This document shows positions 61,931 through 64,000 of a DNA stretch of 64,000 bases, in pieces. Made by a program: the position numbers and the translations under genes. The notes beneath the pieces were generated by a model. That model saw only the letters and a program-made list of their open reading frames with translations, was not told the origin of the DNA and made no database searches. The stretch's first letter is position 1, and each line of letters opens with the position of its first letter. The stretch is from Runella aurantiaca (GTDB lineage: Bacteria > Bacteroidota > Bacteroidia > Cytophagales > Spirosomataceae). The stretch covers positions 124,001 through 188,000 of the forward strand of contig NZ_QPIW01000006.1 of NCBI RefSeq assembly GCF_003339505.1. The letters are read 5' to 3'.

Positions 61931-63454
61931 ATGAATCAGAATTGGAAATCATTGGCATTGGTTGGGCTCATTTCAAGCGCAGTTACCGTTGGAAGTGTAA
62001 AGCTTTTGGGCGGGATTGATGACTCAAAAGATGTCGTTTTTACGGAAGCAAGCGCTCCTTCCATGAATCGTTTTACTGGGGGAGTTGCTCCCGGGGCAGC
62101 GGCCGATTTTACGTACGCCGCCGAAGTATCCACCCCTGCCGTAGTACACATTAAAGCCTCGGCCACCCGCCAAGCGCAACAACGCGGCATGGACATCTTC
62201 GACTTGTTTGGCGAAGATTTTGGAATGCGCCGCAGCGGTCCGCAAAAGCAAGAGTCGTCGGGCTCGGGCGTGATTGTCAGCGCGGATGGCTACATTGTTA
62301 CCAACAACCACGTGGTGGAAGGTGCGGAAGAACTGGAGGTTGTGATGTCAAACAAACGCACCTATAAAGCCAAAGTAATCGGCACTGACCCTTCTACCGA
62401 TATTGCCGTGATTCAGATTCCCGCCAAAGACCTACCTACGTTGACGTTTGGCAACTCCGACGCCATCAGAGTGGGTGAGTGGGTAGTAGCAGTAGGAAAT
62501 CCGTTTAACTTGGAATCGACCGTTACGGCGGGGATTGTAAGTGCCAAAGGACGCGGTATCGGAATCCTTGCCGAGAAGTTTCAGCAACAGTCACGCGCAC
62601 GCGGCAGCCAGTTTAAAGGTGATACTCCCTTGGAGTCATTTATCCAAACAGATGCGGTCGTAAACCCCGGCAACTCAGGCGGTGCCTTGGTCAACCTGAA
62701 AGGTGAATTGGTAGGTATCAATACCGCCATTGCCAGCCCCACGGGTAGCTACGCAGGTTATGCCTTTGCAGTGCCTTCGAGCTTAGTGAAAAAAGTATCC
62801 AGCGACATTATCAAATATGGTGGTGTGCAGCGCGGCTACATCGGTATCATTCCCGAAGAACTCGACAGCAAAAAAGCGGAACAGTACGACGTAAAAGTAG
62901 CCACGGGGATTTATGTGCAAGGTTTTGGCGAAGGCAACAGCGCCGCCAAAGATGCGGGCTTGAAAGTAGGCGACGTCATCACCAAAGTAGATGGTGTTGA
63001 CGTAGATTCTGACCCCAAATTCCGTGAGCTAGTGGCCCGCAAACGTCCCGGTGAAAGTGTTGTTCTGACCGTTAACCGTGGTGGCAGCGTAAAAGACTAC
63101 AGTGTAATGCTCCGCAATCGCGAAGGTGGGCGCGAAATCATCAAAACCGATGAAGCTGACGTAGCCCTTAGTTCATTAGGCGCCCAATTTAGCGACCTCA
63201 ACCCCCGCGAAGTACAGCGCCTTCAGCGCGCCAATATTGGCGGCGGTGTGAAAGTAACCGCGATGGAAGCGGGCAAACTCGCCCGCGTAGGTGTAGAAGA
63301 AGGTTTTGTGATTACGAAAGTAAACGACAAGGCGGTTCGTTCGGTCAAAGAACTAAAAGCGGCTTTATCCGAGAAAAAAGGAGCTCGCGTTCAGATGGAA
63401 GGTCTTTATTTAGATTATCCAGAAGATGTCTATTCTTTCGGATTTAATTTGTAA
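61931..63454 (+). CDS. degP: Deg/HtrA-family serine protease with two PDZ domains
   Basis: A 507-residue periplasmic protease/chaperone. A hydrophobic export segment lies at about 5-24. The trypsin-like domain has catalytic H127 (VTNNHVVEG), D157 (DPSTDIAVI) and S248 (NPGNSGGAL), all present. Two PDZ domains follow: about 295-395 (YIGIIPEEL...DAGLKVGDVITKVDGVDV) and about 415-500 (KVTAMEAGKLARVGVEEGFVITKVND). It degrades or refolds misfolded envelope proteins. A region near 72-85 is Gln/Arg-rich (ATRQAQQRGMDIFD), like the LA loop. Single gene with two hairpins after the stop. Confidence 0.95.
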   Translation: MNQNWKSLALVGLISSAVTVGSVKLLGGIDDSKDVVFTEASAPSMNRFTGGVAPGAAADFTYAAEVSTPAVVHIKASATRQAQQRGMDIFDLFGEDFGMRRSGPQKQESSGSGVIVSADGYIVTNNHVVEGAEELEVVMSNKRTYKAKVIGTDPSTDIAVIQIPAKDLPTLTFGNSDAIRVGEWVVAVGNPFNLESTVTAGIVSAKGRGIGILAEKFQQQSRARGSQFKGDTPLESFIQTDAVVNPGNSGGALVNLKGELVGINTAIASPTGSYAGYAFAVPSSLVKKVSSDIIKYGGVQRGYIGIIPEELDSKKAEQYDVKVATGIYVQGFGEGNSAAKDAGLKVGDVITKVDGVDVDSDPKFRELVARKRPGESVVLTVNRGGSVKDYSVMLRNREGGREIIKTDEADVALSSLGAQFSDLNPREVQRLQRANIGGGVKVTAMEAGKLARVGVEEGFVITKVNDKAVRSVKELKAALSEKKGARVQMEGLYLDYPEDVYSFGFNL

Positions 63455-63466
63455 GGTTTATCAACT

Positions 63467-63499
63467 AACGTCGGCGAGGTTCAAAACCTCGCCGACGTT
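63467..63499. repeat. Palindrome with TTCAAAA centre after the Deg protease gene
   Basis: AACGTCGGCGAGG (63467-63479) pairs with CCTCGCCGACGTT (63487-63499). It shares CGTCG, GAGG and the TTCAAAA centre with the repeat at 59704. Confidence 0.75.
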
Positions 63500-63503
63500 G
63501 AAA

Positions 63504-63547
63504 AAAAACAAAGGGTTAGGCCATCGGTGGTCTAACCCTTTGTTTTT
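63504..63547 (+). terminator. Terminator of the Deg protease gene
   Basis: AAAAACAAAGGGTTAG (63504-63519) pairs with CTAACCCTTTGTTTTT (63532-63547), loop GCCATCGGTGGT. T-run at the right end. Confidence 0.9.
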
Positions 63548-63592
63548 ACGCAGGTGTTTATTAGTATTGTAACACACCTAACTTTTCTATTA

Positions 63593-64000
63593 ATGACGAC
63601 AGCAATTATTATCACGGTTTGTGTTCTGATTCTTCTTGCTTATATTTTTGACATTACTTCTTCCAAAACCAAAGTACCTTCTGTTATTCTTCTGCTTCTG
63701 ATGGGATGGCTCGTGAAGCAAGTGGCGCTTACAACGGGTTTGTCGCTGCCCAATCTCAGTCCTATTTTACCCATTTTAGGAACAATTGGACTGATTCTCA
63801 TTGTGTTGGAAGGCTCCTTGGAATTAGAATTGAATTCCACAAAATTTCCGCTCATCAAAAAGTCCTTTGCCGTTGCTTTGTTGCCCATGCTGCTACTGGC
63901 TTTTGGGGCGGCGGGGGCTTTCCATTTTTGGGGCGGAATCAATTTTAAAGATAGCCTCACCAATGCCATTCCACTCTGCGTCATTAGCAGCGCCATTGCC
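63593..64000 (+). CDS. Cation/proton antiporter family membrane protein (3' end outside window)
   Basis: The frame starts at ATG 63593 and stays open to the window end (136 codons seen). The translation begins MTTAIIITVCVLILLAYIFD and shows about five hydrophobic segments in the visible part. SKTKVPSVILLLLMGWLVKQV and ILGTIGLILIVLEGSLEL are the TM2-TM3 pattern of CPA-type Na+/H+ exchangers (KefB/NhaP-like). The ion-binding segments are not within the window, so substrate is open. Confidence 0.8.
   Translation, partial: MTTAIIITVCVLILLAYIFDITSSKTKVPSVILLLLMGWLVKQVALTTGLSLPNLSPILPILGTIGLILIVLEGSLELELNSTKFPLIKKSFAVALLPMLLLAFGAAGAFHFWGGINFKDSLTNAIPLCVISSAIA

Overview
The window looks like chromosome of a Bacteroidota bacterium, probably Cytophagales (Runella/Spirosoma-like). 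The signs are adjacent type IX secretion genes porV and porU, several promoters of the Bacteroidetes form TTTG-N(19-21)-TAnnTTTG, LytS/LytTR signalling, weak Shine-Dalgarno sequences, moderate GC genes with AT-rich gaps, and many small lipoproteins and secreted proteins. The genus is inference. No rRNA, tRNA, CRISPR array, prophage or conventional insertion sequence was recognised.

Layout. 1-6.3 kb: end of a coiled-coil gene, M20 dipeptidase, GT-C type membrane glycosyltransferase, class II fructose-bisphosphate aldolase, and a divergent arginyl-transferase-like protein. 6.3-8.1 kb: a LytTR response regulator and LytS-type kinase on the minus strand. 8.3-10.5 kb: three tandem paralogous small secreted proteins behind a long leader with a repeated AACAGCCA word. 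10.5-13 kb: mnmA and a TrpD2/YbiB-like protein. 13-25.9 kb: a nitrate-assimilation island with an outer-membrane porin, an NrtABD-type ABC importer, a NarK-type transporter behind a good promoter and a structured leader, a giant nitrate reductase fused to its own NAD(P)H/FAD/[2Fe-2S] module, a nucleotidyltransferase, and a rubredoxin fused to a degenerate nitrite/sulfite-reductase-like protein. No genuine siroheme nitrite reductase is present. 25.9-38 kb: an orphan LuxE-like ligase, two exported proteins, porV, porU, a SprT-like protease, clpP and an NFACT (RqcH-like) protein.

37.7-53.4 kb is a glucuronoxylan/glucuronate locus. A LacI regulator carrying an IS1-InsA-like zinc ribbon is divergent from two Tat-exported Gfo/Idh/MocA proteins, a PmoA-like protein, uxuA, GH67 alpha-glucuronidase, an SDR that probably replaces UxuB, a TlpA-like protein, a CE15 glucuronoyl esterase, a bicupin and a GH5 glycosidase. 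A perfect LacI-type palindrome lies in the divergent gap. A RAYT (REP-associated tyrosine transposase) with REP palindromes and a 77-bp tandem repeat has entered between uxuA and the alpha-glucuronidase gene, and its last REP abuts the latter's start codon.

53.6-64 kb: a DUF5946-like protein, two hypothetical genes, then a TetR regulon with the same 20-base operator in front of tetR and in front of an IorAB-type molybdenum hydroxylase. A DEDD exonuclease, peptide deformylase, RuvX, an HtrA/Deg protease and the start of a cation/proton antiporter follow. Intergenic spaces are rich in small palindromes, many with a TTTTGAA-like centre, and in longer word-repeat inverted repeats.
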